Notes: generated from the letters alone by a model not told the origin. Positions 53,338-62,067 are shown, counted from the stretch's first letter. The stretch is 64,000 nt of DNA from Thiohalomonas denitrificans (GCF_900102855.1 NZ_FMWD01000005.1:268872-332871); one strand, 5' to 3'. Numbers and translations are program-made.

Positions 53338-54248
53338 GAGGCGCTGACCTGTCGAACACGCGTGGCTGGTTTCACTATGTAACGCTCCACGACCTCCGAA
53401 GCAAATTGGGAGAATTCGGCAAGATCGATCGGCGGGCTGGTGTGGCAGGGCCGACGGCCGCGGGATGGGGGAGTAAAGCAGAGCGTGAGGGTGACATCGA
53501 AAGACGCAATGGCCTCCATCTGCCGATCAAACCACTCGAGCGCACCGGGACGATGCCAGTCGGCCCAACTGATGCCAGTACGCAGCCGCTTCACGCCCAA
53601 CTGTTTCAACCAAGCCACGGCCTCTTCGAGACGATGATCCTCGAAATGGAACCACTGGCAAATCCCCATTTCCGGGTCCAAGTGTTCCAGCGCCGGCTTC
53701 GGTGTGCCGTCATGGCGTAACAACCCCATATAAAAGTGCCGGTAATAAGCACTGCCTTCGCTCTCTCGATGCCGTGTGGTCGCCTCCCAGCTGGGCGGCA
53801 GGTCGTAAAGGCTGTACCAGAACACCCGCTCCACCCGGTCAAGCAGCAGCTCGGTGGTACGTTTCAGTCCGAATACCTGGACCTCTTCCGCCCCGAATGT
53901 CGAAACTCCCACCTCCGTCACCCAGACGGGGAGATCCGTTACATCCTCGATTTCCGCCACCTTGTCCGGCCAGTGGTCGAGCTGCCAATGGTTCCAGTCA
54001 AGGGGAAAACCGTGCACCCCCACCGCATCAAGCTCCTTCAATACGCCATACCCCATCAGCAGACGGATGAAATCCGCGTCAATGGGGGAAATGCCCCCGA
54101 GCACGAGCTTGATCTCGGGTGTCAGTGCCCGCACGGTCAGCGCGGCTCTGCGGGTCATCTCGGCGTACTCCCGCCACTCCGGATCCATTTCAAAGTCCCA
54201 GTGCGAGAGGTTGTTCGGTTCGTTCCAGAACTTGATGGCCTCGATCAT
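53334..54248 (-). CDS. Clan-A-like TIM-barrel glycosidase, apparently circularly permuted
   Basis: 304 residues, no signal peptide. The candidate acid/base Glu10 is in FWNEPNN right at the N terminus, and the candidate nucleophile Glu112 is in PVWVTEVG. In normal clan-A enzymes the acid/base motif comes after about 120 residues of barrel. Here those early strands appear at the C terminus: LGVKRLRTGISWADW (217-231), LTLCFTPP and FASEVVERY (282-290), which should run straight into the WNEPN strand. The simplest reading is a circular permutation. It overlaps the inositol-phosphate synthase and phosphatase genes by 4 bases each. It is often mis-annotated as a beta-xylosidase; its substrate is unknown. 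Confidence 0.8.
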   Translation of the reverse strand: MIEAIKFWNEPNNLSHWDFEMDPEWREYAEMTRRAALTVRALTPEIKLVLGGISPIDADFIRLLMGYGVLKELDAVGVHGFPLDWNHWQLDHWPDKVAEIEDVTDLPVWVTEVGVSTFGAEEVQVFGLKRTTELLLDRVERVFWYSLYDLPPSWEATTRHRESEGSAYYRHFYMGLLRHDGTPKPALEHLDPEMGICQWFHFEDHRLEEAVAWLKQLGVKRLRTGISWADWHRPGALEWFDRQMEAIASFDVTLTLCFTPPSRGRRPCHTSPPIDLAEFSQFASEVVERYIVKPATRVRQVSAS

Positions 54249-55408
54249 AATGCGCTTCCGGGGACCTTGTGGCCCGCGTCGACGGACTTATCTTCGTTTT
54301 CCACCCGATGTACCCAGCCGTTGATAAAGGCTTCGGTCAGTCGATACGCCTCATCATCGGTGTACTGGCGCGGAGGGTGCTTGCAGAAACAAGCGGCGGG
54401 GGCATGCAGCGGCCCTGCCTGTCCCCGGTCCAGAGCTAACCGGCAGCAACGGATCGCATCGATGGCAACGCCGGCCGAATTGGGGGAATCCTCCACCGAG
54501 AGACGCAGCTCCAGATTCATCGGCACCTCCCCGAACATGGTCCCCTCCATTCGGATGAAGCAGACCTTGTTATCGTTCTGCCACGGCACATAGTCGCTGG
54601 GACCCACATGAATGTTGTCGTCCTCGATACGACTGGCCGCCACCGATTGCACGGCTTCGGTTTTCGAAATCTTTTTGGAAGAGAGCCGCTTGCGATCCAG
54701 CATATTGAGAAAGTCGCTGTTGCCGCCGGTGTTGAGCTGGTAGGTGCGGTCGATGCGCACTCCCCGGCGCCGAAACAGATCGGTCAGCATTCGGTGCACG
54801 ATGGTGGCGCCAAGCTGGGATTTGATGTCATCGCCGATGACGGGCAATCCCCGCTCTTCGAAGCGCATCGCCCAGACCGGATCGCTGGCGATGAAAACCG
54901 GTATGTTGTTGATGAAGCCAATCCCGGCCTCGAGGGCACATTCGGCATAGAAGCGCGTGGCCGCCTCGGATCCCACCGGCAGGTAGTTGACCAGCATTTC
55001 CGCGCCGCTTTCACGAAGTATTTGCACTACTTCCGGCTGCGAGAGTTCGGTCTGATCGGAAGGCACACAACGACGGCGCTTCGGATGCTCGGCCATGTGT
55101 GGCGCAAAACCATCAAGGACAGGTCCCATCTGCACCAGGACACCGGTTTCCGGCAGATCCCGCTGAAACGGCTCAGTGCAGTTGGGCTCAGCAAACACGG
55201 CTTTCGCCAGATCGCGTCCCACCTTTCGGCTATCGATATCAAAGGCGGCAACCACCTCGATGTCTTCCGGACGATAGCCACCCAGGTCCAGGTGCATTAG
55301 TCCAACAGGCTCACAATCCCTTCTTTCTCGATAAAACTGGATTCCCTGAACGAGAGAACTGGCACAGTTTCCGACGCCGGCAATGGCAATCCGTATATTC
55401 CCGCCCAT
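54245..55408 (-). CDS. Inositol-3-phosphate synthase
   Basis: 387 residues. An NAD-binding glycine-rich start (IRIAIAGVGNCASSLVQG) and the MIPS motifs YLPVGSEAATRFYAE, GDDIKSQLGATIVHR and LNTGGNSDFLNM are all present. The enzyme converts glucose 6-phosphate to inositol phosphate with internal NAD redox. The sequence is of the actinobacterial/archaeal type rather than the eukaryotic type. Inositol synthesis is uncommon in Gammaproteobacteria, so this operon-leading gene points to a specialised inositol product. GGAG lies upstream of the ATG. Confidence 0.93.
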   Translation of the reverse strand: MGGNIRIAIAGVGNCASSLVQGIQFYRERRDCEPVGLMHLDLGGYRPEDIEVVAAFDIDSRKVGRDLAKAVFAEPNCTEPFQRDLPETGVLVQMGPVLDGFAPHMAEHPKRRRCVPSDQTELSQPEVVQILRESGAEMLVNYLPVGSEAATRFYAECALEAGIGFINNIPVFIASDPVWAMRFEERGLPVIGDDIKSQLGATIVHRMLTDLFRRRGVRIDRTYQLNTGGNSDFLNMLDRKRLSSKKISKTEAVQSVAASRIEDDNIHVGPSDYVPWQNDNKVCFIRMEGTMFGEVPMNLELRLSVEDSPNSAGVAIDAIRCCRLALDRGQAGPLHAPAACFCKHPPRQYTDDEAYRLTEAFINGWVHRVENEDKSVDAGHKVPGSAL

Positions 55409-55716
55409 TCCTTGTTATCTCCTGGCGACACCGATTTTGTTCCACGGCACCGGGACCGATTCAATCCGGAACCGTCAGCAAACATTCCGGGGATGCACCT
55501 CTGGTCATGGTAGGTAGAACCATTACTGTCGGAAAGTTAGAACACCACCCCACGATTGCAAATCACTACTGCTACGGAAATGTCATCAAATAGGTTACTA
55601 CTCCTCATAATTGACCCGGAAATGCGCTCTTGGAGCCAACGTTACGCGGCTCCAAATGGCTCGTTCCGACAGGCTGCTAGACTGGTTTGTGTACCGCATA
55701 GACAGCGGGGAATCTG
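55409..55716. other. Divergent spacer upstream of the inositol operon
   Basis: About 310 bp between the inositol-phosphate synthase start and the DUF1622 start. It should contain both promoters; I cannot assign -35/-10 boxes. No gene or repeat is evident. Confidence 0.5.
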
Positions 55717-56079
55717 GTGGAAGATGTAAAAATCCTGATTGAGTATGCGGGACTCGCCCTGGAGTTCGCGGGCATGGTAGTGATCGTCCTCGGCGCTGTG
55801 TACTCAACGGCACAGGCGATACACCTGTGGTTCGGTACCACTAACAGGAACACGATCTTTTTACAGTTCCGAATCCAGTTGGGCCGTGGCATTCTGCTCG
55901 GGCTCGAGTTCCTGGTAGCGGGGGACATCATCAATACCATTGCCATAGAACCGTCCTATAACAGTGTAGGCGTGCTGGCGGCCATCGTGCTGGTCCGAAC
56001 CTTTCTGAGCTTTACCCTGGAGGTCGAGATGACCGGGCGCTGGCCATGGCAGGCCGAGACCGAGACCGAGCGGCCATGA
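55717..56079 (+). CDS. DUF1622 membrane protein
   Basis: 120 residues with three membrane helices: ALEFAGMVVIVLGAVYST, a segment around LGRGILLGLEFLVAGDII, and VGVLAAIVLVRTFLSF. The RxxLGRGILLGLEFLVAGD motif is characteristic of DUF1622. It starts with GTG at 55717. It is followed by a CopD-like gene on the same strand. Function unknown. Confidence 0.87.
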   Translation: MEDVKILIEYAGLALEFAGMVVIVLGAVYSTAQAIHLWFGTTNRNTIFLQFRIQLGRGILLGLEFLVAGDIINTIAIEPSYNSVGVLAAIVLVRTFLSFTLEVEMTGRWPWQAETETERP

Positions 56080-56131
56080 ACCAAAAGAACGCTGTCCGTG
56101 ATGTACCAATCATGCGGGAAGAAGGAATTCC

Positions 56132-56545
56132 ATGGCGCTTTTCCTGAAGCTTTTGCATATCGGATTCGTGATGTTCTGGATCGCCGGAGCGCTCTATGTC
56201 CCCCGCCTGTTCCGTCTCTACAACCAGGCACAGTCCGCTGCCGAGGCGGAGCAGGCGATTGGTCTGGCGAGGCGGCTCTATTTCGAATTGATGACCCCCA
56301 GCGCAATCATTGCGGTGCTGCTGGGAAGTAGTCTGGTCTTCTTCGGCTTCGAGGGGGGCTGGCTCCCGGTAAAGCTTTCAGTGGTCTTTCTACTGGTGCT
56401 GTATCACCTCTATTGCGGCCGTATCCTTCTAAAGGAGGAAAAGAAGCAAAAGTCCCACGGGCTTTCCTACTTCAGCGGTCTCTCGCTGATTCCCATACCG
56501 CTTTTCCTGGCCATTGTCGTATTGGCAGTGGCCAAGCCCTTTTGA
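56132..56545 (+). CDS. CopD/HemJ-like membrane protein
   Basis: 137 residues with four membrane helices. The N-terminal LLHIGFVMFWIAGALYVPRL and the later VKLSVVFLLVLYHLYCGR match the HemJ/CopD-type family, where conserved His, Arg and Lys residues bind heme. HemJ is a protoporphyrinogen oxidase, but CopD-like relatives have other roles, so the assignment stays broad. The ATG is 53 bp after the DUF1622 stop. Confidence 0.78.
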   Translation: MALFLKLLHIGFVMFWIAGALYVPRLFRLYNQAQSAAEAEQAIGLARRLYFELMTPSAIIAVLLGSSLVFFGFEGGWLPVKLSVVFLLVLYHLYCGRILLKEEKKQKSHGLSYFSGLSLIPIPLFLAIVVLAVAKPF

Positions 56546-56571
56546 ACCGCGGTTGCTGGTCCCTTGTCCCT

Positions 56572-56634
56572 CGCCACTCGCCACTCGCCACTAGCCACTA
56601 GCCACTAGCAGCTAGCCACTAGCCACTAGCCACT
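56572..56634. repeat. Nine tandem 7-bp units (CGCCACT / AGCCACT)
   Basis: Three CGCCACT units are followed by AGCCACT, AGCCACT, AGCAGCT and three more AGCCACT, an uninterrupted 63-bp array. It ends one base before the stop of the DUF2231 gene (opposite strand) and 27 bp after the CopD-like gene. The 7-bp period is not a multiple of three, so it is not coding. Confidence 0.93.
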
Positions 56635-56635
56635 T

Positions 56636-57133
56636 TCAAGGCTCCTCCTCTTCCGTGAGATAGGTTCCCACCAGTTCGTGAAATACCAGCTTGCCGCCAA
56701 GATAACCTGTGAAGGCCAACATCAGCATGGTGACCACAGAGAGAAATATTCCCCAGGGAAACACCACCGCTCCGGGGTCATCGAGCCGCAGCACCATATT
56801 GGCCGAGGCAAACGAAAGCAGCGCAATGGCCGCAAGAAAATGTCCCCAGCTACGAATCTTGTTGCGGATGGCCACCACCGTCAGAAAATCGGTGATGCCT
56901 GCAATGGCGGCCGCCGCTCCGCCGACCAGTCCCGACAACACCAACCAAAAAGCGGCACGCGCCCAGAATGGATCCCCACTCCACAGAAAGGCGATGTCGC
57001 TGAACAGGGTTCCGGTAAAGAATGCAATGGGAAACGTCACCAGCATCGGGTGAAGTGGATGGTTGTAGATGGCAGCGGTACTGGGGATGCGAATATCCCG
57101 GTGACGGTTGCGCTTCTCTTCTTCCATCATCAT
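56636..57133 (-). CDS. DUF2231 membrane protein of the oxidase locus
   Basis: 165 residues with four membrane helices and an N-terminal NHPLHPMLVTFPIAFFTGTL, the DUF2231 signature. The helices carry FWLVLSGLVGGAAAAIAG, LAAIALLSFASANMVLR and VVTMLMLAFTGYLGGKLVF. It starts 11 bp after the oxidase gene, with GAGG before MMMEEEKRN, so it is the last gene of the cox operon. Family members accompany heme-copper oxidases; the role is unknown. Confidence 0.87.
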   Translation of the reverse strand: MMMEEEKRNRHRDIRIPSTAAIYNHPLHPMLVTFPIAFFTGTLFSDIAFLWSGDPFWARAAFWLVLSGLVGGAAAAIAGITDFLTVVAIRNKIRSWGHFLAAIALLSFASANMVLRLDDPGAVVFPWGIFLSVVTMLMLAFTGYLGGKLVFHELVGTYLTEEEEP

Positions 57134-57144
57134 CCGGCCTCGGT

Positions 57145-59646
57145 TCAGAAAAGATCGGGCGATACAAAGACGACGGCATAAACGATGAGGGCCACCCCCA
57201 CAGCGTAGTGCCAAAGTCCCGTTGCCACGTCCACCTCGAGCCTCCGTTCCGAATCGATATGCCCTTTCCAGGAGCGAGCGATGGCAAACCCGATAGCCGC
57301 CAGGGAAATGAACAGATGAAACCAGAGATAGCCGTGCAGGAAGTGGACCAACGAAAGATAGACATGCCCGCCACGTTCAGGGTAGGCATCGGCCAGCCAG
57401 CCCAGCATCAAGAATGGATAGGCTGCTCCCAACACGAAAGTCACCGCCAGGCCCAGCTGAAAACGACGGTAGGCCCCCCGCCGGTTGGCTGCCACTGCAA
57501 TCCACAGTATGAGGGTCCCTGCAATCGGCAGTAGCAGTGCCAGAAGCGGTGCATTCATCGTCGCTTCCACCTTCAGGAACGATGGCGGCCAGGGTGGCGA
57601 GACCGTCCAGAGGAAATAGTACGCAAACAGCAACGAGGCAAACACTATCGCGCTGGAGACCAGGGCGAGACGGGTTCCCCACAGACCCGGGGCCTGTCCG
57701 CTGCTGCTTTGGTTGGGAAGGTGCAGCCCGGCGCCCGCCTCGATACGTCTCGGTGAATCCCGGTAGGCGGCACGCCATGCCCAGACGAAAAACACTGCCA
57801 CCAGCGCCAGCCCGGCCAACCCGGAAAGCCAGTAGCGTCCCGCCAGGATGCCCGCCAGCGCGATGATGCCGGCAACCGCTGCCCACCATGGCTCCCAGCT
57901 CTGATGCGGTAGCCGAATCACCTGCTCGGGAGTAGCGTCACCTGCACTCGTCCCGATGGTTTCGCGCCGGGCTGCCGACGGATCACCGAGGAAGTGCTCG
58001 CCCCGTTCGCTGGCCTCGATAGTGCCCTGCTGGTCCCAGAGCGGATAACGCCCGGTCACCGGCGGGATGCTGATGAAATTGAACGGTGGGACCGGCAGAC
58101 GCAAACCCCACTCCAGGGTCCCGGCACCCCAGGGATTGCGCTTTCCATTCTCACCAAGCCGGAAACGCAGATACAGATCGACAGCGACCGCGGCAATGCC
58201 GGCAGCCAGCAGAAACCCGCCGGCCGTGGAAAAGAGATTGAGCCATTCCCAACCGAGTCCTTCGGGATAGGTGTACACCCGCCGCGGCATTCCCACCAAG
58301 CCGGTCAGGTGCATCGGGAGGAACGTCAACTGAAAGCCGGAAAACACCAGCCAGAACCCGATTTTTCCTACCCCTACCGAGACGTTGCCACCGGTCAGCA
58401 GTGGCAACCAGTAGTAGATTCCGGCAATCAGGGGAAAGACCATGCCACCGAACAGGACATAATGCAGGTGGGCCACGACGAAATGGGTGTCATGGACCTG
58501 CGCGTCGAACGGCACCAGGGCGACCATCACCCCGGTGAGGCCACCGAGAACGAACGTGAACAGGAACCCGAACACATACAGCAGCGGCAGCGCCATTACC
58601 GGGCGGCCGTACCAGAGCGTGGCAATCCACGCGAACACCTGAATCCCGCTGGGGATCGCGACGGCCATGCTGGCGGCCGAGAAAAAACTCAGTGAAAGCC
58701 GCGGGATCCCGGCCGTATACATATGATGGACCCACAGACCGAAGCTGAGGAAGCCGGTCGCGATGACGGCAGCCACAACCCACGCATAGCCCACCACCGG
58801 GCGGCGTGCGAAGGTCTCGACCACCATCGTGACGATACCGGCCGCGGGCAGGAAGATGATGTAGACCTCCGGATGGCCGAAGATCCAGAACAGGTGCTGC
58901 CACAACAGCGGGTCCCCTCCCCGTTCCGGGTCAAAGAAGACAAAGCCGAAGTTACGTTCCAGTTCCAGCAGGATGCTGCCCAGTATCAGTGGCGGGAAGC
59001 CGAACAGGATCATGAAGGCGACCACCAGGATGTACCACGCAAACAGCGGCATCCTCCCCATCGACATTCCCGGTGCGCGCGTTTTGAGGATCGCGACAAT
59101 CAGTTCGATAGCCGCCGACAGTGCCGAGACCTCGATAAAGGTGACCCCCAGCAACCAGAAATCCGCCCCCATCCCCGGAGAAAACAGCTTGCTGTTCAGA
59201 GGCAGGTACATGAACCAGCCTCCGTCCGGTGCGGCATCGAACAGAAAGCTGAGGTACAGGAAGATGCCTCCGAACAGATAACACCAGTAACTGAACGCAG
59301 AAAGACGCGGAAACGGCAGGTCACGCGCGCCGATCATTTTCGGGATCAGATAGATCGCGAATCCTTCCATCACCGGGACCGCGAACAGAAACATCATCGT
59401 GGTCCCGTGCATGGTGACCAGCTGATTGTAGGTATCGTTGCCCAGTTCGACGCCGCCGGCCGTGGCCAGCTGACTGCGAATGGCCATCGCAAGCAGGCCA
59501 CCGATGAGAAAGAACACCAACCCGGTGGCAAGATAACGCCGGCCGACGGAAGTGTGGTTGACCGCCCCGGCCGCGCGCCAACCGGGCAGCGTGCGCCAGA
59601 AGGCGAAAAAGCGATCGTAGAGCTCGTTGGAGTTGGCGCCGCCCAT
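57145..59646 (-). CDS. Cytochrome c oxidase, subunits I and III fused
   Basis: 833 residues. The first 550 residues are subunit I: heme-ligand regions (LVTMHGTTMMFLFAVP), the CuB/Tyr motif FGHPEVYIIFLP with the A-type Glu, LWVHHMYTAG, and DTHFVVAHLHYVLFGG. From about residue 590 a second set of helices matches subunit III (LFAYYFLWTV, FLHGYLWFHLFISLAAIGFA). The fusion is known for some caa3 oxidases. It reduces oxygen and pumps protons in the inner membrane. The start overlaps the coxB stop by one base. Confidence 0.94.
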   Translation of the reverse strand: MGGANSNELYDRFFAFWRTLPGWRAAGAVNHTSVGRRYLATGLVFFLIGGLLAMAIRSQLATAGGVELGNDTYNQLVTMHGTTMMFLFAVPVMEGFAIYLIPKMIGARDLPFPRLSAFSYWCYLFGGIFLYLSFLFDAAPDGGWFMYLPLNSKLFSPGMGADFWLLGVTFIEVSALSAAIELIVAILKTRAPGMSMGRMPLFAWYILVVAFMILFGFPPLILGSILLELERNFGFVFFDPERGGDPLLWQHLFWIFGHPEVYIIFLPAAGIVTMVVETFARRPVVGYAWVVAAVIATGFLSFGLWVHHMYTAGIPRLSLSFFSAASMAVAIPSGIQVFAWIATLWYGRPVMALPLLYVFGFLFTFVLGGLTGVMVALVPFDAQVHDTHFVVAHLHYVLFGGMVFPLIAGIYYWLPLLTGGNVSVGVGKIGFWLVFSGFQLTFLPMHLTGLVGMPRRVYTYPEGLGWEWLNLFSTAGGFLLAAGIAAVAVDLYLRFRLGENGKRNPWGAGTLEWGLRLPVPPFNFISIPPVTGRYPLWDQQGTIEASERGEHFLGDPSAARRETIGTSAGDATPEQVIRLPHQSWEPWWAAVAGIIALAGILAGRYWLSGLAGLALVAVFFVWAWRAAYRDSPRRIEAGAGLHLPNQSSSGQAPGLWGTRLALVSSAIVFASLLFAYYFLWTVSPPWPPSFLKVEATMNAPLLALLLPIAGTLILWIAVAANRRGAYRRFQLGLAVTFVLGAAYPFLMLGWLADAYPERGGHVYLSLVHFLHGYLWFHLFISLAAIGFAIARSWKGHIDSERRLEVDVATGLWHYAVGVALIVYAVVFVSPDLF

Positions 59647-60656
59647 TATTCGAGACTGTGGAGGTAGGCGGCCAGATCACGAACGACCGCATCATCCAGA
59701 TGCGAAAAGTCTTCCATCCGATTGCCCGGCTTGATGCGCTGGCTCGCGGAAATCCAGCGTGCGAGATTCTCCCGGGTCATCGGCAGCGTACCGGCAGCGA
59801 GGGTTCGGCGGCTGGCCACGTGGGTCAGATCCGGTCCCGTATCACCCTTTGCTGCGGTGCCTCGAATGCGGTGGCATTCGGCGCAACCGACCTGGAGAAA
59901 GTGTTCCCTGCCGCGACTGGCGGCTGCCTCACCGGCCGGAGCCGACACCGGTTGCGACTGCCGGGCAAGCCACGCATCGAAACGCTCGACCGGCTCGGCG
60001 ATCACCCAAAACGCCATATGGGCATGCTGGGCACCGCAGAATTCGGCACACTGGCCCCGGAAGGTGCCCGGCTGGTCGGCATGCAAATCGAGGGGATTCT
60101 CATGACCCGGAATGGCGTCCTGTTTGCCGCCCAGCCGCGGCACCCAGAAGCTGTGAATCACATCGGCGCTTCGCACATTGATCCGCACCGTACGACCGAC
60201 CGGAATGTGGATCTCATTCGCGGTCACTACCTCGGCATCACCAGCACCGGGGTAGCGAACCTCCCACCACCACTGGTGCCCCGTCACCTCGATGTTCATC
60301 GGTTCCGACTCACCGCGGAACAGTGGGTAATCGATTTCGAAACTGTATATCAGCAGTACCGTCAAGGTGACGACCGGGAACAGCACGCCTCCGCCGAGGA
60401 TAAACCAGCGCCCGGGCCGATACTGTTTTTCCGCGGGAGTCGCACGCAATGCGATCAGCGCCAGCGCCATCACCAGCGTCAGAATCACCAGCGAGCCCCA
60501 GAACATCACCCACCAAACCGAGGCGATGGCCTGCGCGGAGGGTCCCCCCGGGTGCAGGGCCGATTGGACCGGATCGCAGGCCGCAAGCAACGGGACGACT
60601 AACAGCAGGAGAGCCTTCAGAACATACTGAAAGAAAAAAGGCATACTCGAATCCAT
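59646..60656 (-). CDS. Cytochrome c oxidase subunit II with fused cytochrome c (caa3 type)
   Basis: 336 residues. A lipoprotein-like signal ends LLAACDP, then two membrane helices (MFWGSLVILTLVMALALIAL and VLFPVVTLTVLLIYSFEI). The CuA domain has HSFWVPRLGGKQDAIPG and the copper ligands in CAEFCGAQHAHM. A C-terminal class I cytochrome c has CAECH and an axial-ligand-type Met in GNRMEDF. It takes electrons from a soluble c-type cytochrome, which could be fed by the FCSD and multiheme proteins. It is the first gene of the operon. Confidence 0.94.
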   Translation of the reverse strand: MDSSMPFFFQYVLKALLLLVVPLLAACDPVQSALHPGGPSAQAIASVWWVMFWGSLVILTLVMALALIALRATPAEKQYRPGRWFILGGGVLFPVVTLTVLLIYSFEIDYPLFRGESEPMNIEVTGHQWWWEVRYPGAGDAEVVTANEIHIPVGRTVRINVRSADVIHSFWVPRLGGKQDAIPGHENPLDLHADQPGTFRGQCAEFCGAQHAHMAFWVIAEPVERFDAWLARQSQPVSAPAGEAAASRGREHFLQVGCAECHRIRGTAAKGDTGPDLTHVASRRTLAAGTLPMTRENLARWISASQRIKPGNRMEDFSHLDDAVVRDLAAYLHSLE

Positions 60657-60927
60657 GAGATTGCCCGGTTAAGGATAGCTGCCGGAGCCTCTCCCGCCAT
60701 CCAAGGGCCCGCCCTCGTGGGGGTCCCTCACCCGCACGTTTGCACGGTTTTTGTGCTTTGCTTTTGTGAGATCTAACCCGAAGATTTCATGAATTTGTGC
60801 CGAGATCGCTTAGGATGTTGGTTTCAGAAGGAAATTCCGACTGAGAAAATATTTCTTGTGGGGCCGAGAGACAAGCGCGATCGGTGCAAATTTTTGAAAG
60901 ATTCGGGCTAAAGCGCCTGGAGGCATC

Positions 60928-61278
60928 TTGCGATTGCAGAAGCGGGCCGAAACAGCGCTGGGAATGCTCTCTCCCCTGCTGCTGTGGAGCATCTATTTCC
61001 TCGTGGTCTATCTATTGGTAGCCATCGCCTGTGCGCGGCTGAGCGAGACCGACTGGGTACGCCCGACACTGTGGGTTGTGAGTACTATTGCCACCGTAGG
61101 GGTACTGGGAACAAGCTATCTCTTCTGGAGCGGCCTTCGACAGGGGCCCACCTCACCAACCAAATCGGACATCGAGCGCCGCACACGACTGCGGGTGGGA
61201 CTGTTCATCAGTATCCTTTCCCTGGTTGCAGTCATCTGGACGGCGCTTCCAACCCTTTTCCTCCAACCTTGCGAATAG
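60928..61278 (+). CDS. Small membrane protein, divergent from the oxidase operon
   Basis: 116 residues with three hydrophobic helices (LSPLLLWSIYFLVVYLLVA, VVSTIATVGVLGTSYLFW, LFISILSLVAVIWTALPTLF). The start is TTG at 60928 because GGAGG lies 4 nt upstream and no ATG fits. Small three-helix proteins of this kind are common beside caa3 oxidase genes, but I do not recognise the family. Confidence 0.7.
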   Translation: MRLQKRAETALGMLSPLLLWSIYFLVVYLLVAIACARLSETDWVRPTLWVVSTIATVGVLGTSYLFWSGLRQGPTSPTKSDIERRTRLRVGLFISILSLVAVIWTALPTLFLQPCE

Positions 61279-61340
61279 ATGGCGGTTTCAGTTCTGCGCA
61301 TCCGGTTGGTACACCATCGGTCCTGCTGGGGATGCAATTT

Positions 61341-61433
61341 TAGGCCAGAAATGGGGCTTTTAAGCCAAAAATACGGCCATTTTCAAGCCATAACACCCTT
61401 ACATTCAATGTATTGCGGTGGTCCGACCCCGCT
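61341..61433. repeat. 93-bp direct repeat, copy 1 (IS-end-like)
   Basis: It matches 63555-63647 in the same orientation with only about eight mismatches in 93 bp by eye. Key segments are TAGGCCAGAAATGGGGCTT, AAAAATACGGCCATTT and TGCGGTGGTCCGACCCCGCT. Copy 2 is joined to an IS4-type transposase fragment, so both are probably the end of the same insertion element. This copy is a solo end upstream of the SHOCT gene. Confidence 0.85.
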
Positions 61434-61473
61434 ATACTGTCCCCCATGAGATCACCATTCAAGGAGAAGCGTT

Positions 61474-61686
61474 ATGCATGACGGGTTCGGTTTCGGCTTC
61501 GGCGGATTCATGTGGATTTTCTGGATACTGCTAATCGTCCTCGTCATCTGGGCGGTAGGCGCGTTCCGCGGTGGCGAGCCACGCGCAACCCGCCGGACAC
61601 CGCTAGAGGTCCTGGAAGAGCGCTACGCGCAGGGCGAAATCGACAAGGAGGAGTTCGAACGCAAACGCGATGATTTGAGGAGATAG
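61474..61686 (+). CDS. SHOCT-domain membrane protein
   Basis: 70 residues: a Gly/Phe-rich lead (DGFGFGFGGF), one membrane helix (WIFWILLIVLVIWAVG) and a C-terminal SHOCT motif (LEVLEERYAQGEIDKEEFER). AAGGAGA precedes the ATG. SHOCT domains act as short oligomerisation or targeting modules. The HMA-like gene starts 4 bp later, so the two form an operon with the antiporter-like gene. Confidence 0.87.
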   Translation: MHDGFGFGFGGFMWIFWILLIVLVIWAVGAFRGGEPRATRRTPLEVLEERYAQGEIDKEEFERKRDDLRR

Positions 61687-61690
61687 CGCT

Positions 61691-62011
61691 ATGGTCGAGA
61701 GCGTCAGCCGGGGCTTTCGCTTACGGGAGGTGAACGATAGCGCCATTGGCGTGGCTCAGAGTCTGCCCGGAGTCCTCGCCGCTCGGAACGCCGGCGCGGG
61801 TAAGCTGAAGGTGACCTATGACATTGCAGAGACCGACTACCGGACGCTGCAGGAGGCGCTACGCCGGCACGGTTACCCGGGACCGACGGGCCGTCTTCAG
61901 CGCCTGCGCGACAGTTGGTATCAATTCCAGGACGAGAATCGGCGGGCCAATCTGGAACACAAACCCGCCTGTTGCAGCAAGCCGCCGCCCGGTGCCTCCC
62001 GCCGGAAATAA
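61691..62011 (+). CDS. HMA-like small protein with a C-terminal Cys pair
   Basis: 106 residues. Residues 10-60 fit a ferredoxin-like heavy-metal-associated fold (SAIGVAQSLPGVLAARNA then GKLKVTYDIAETDYRTLQEA), but the usual CXXC metal site is missing. A C-terminal ACCSKPP adds a vicinal cysteine pair that might bind metal. It starts 4 bp after the SHOCT gene. Likely a metal-handling or interaction module; low certainty about ligand. Confidence 0.7.
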   Translation: MVESVSRGFRLREVNDSAIGVAQSLPGVLAARNAGAGKLKVTYDIAETDYRTLQEALRRHGYPGPTGRLQRLRDSWYQFQDENRRANLEHKPACCSKPPPGASRRK

Positions 62012-62067
62012 CCACGCCGCCCATGACGTGGCCTACCACAGTCCGCCCCACTAAAGAGACTTGGCTG

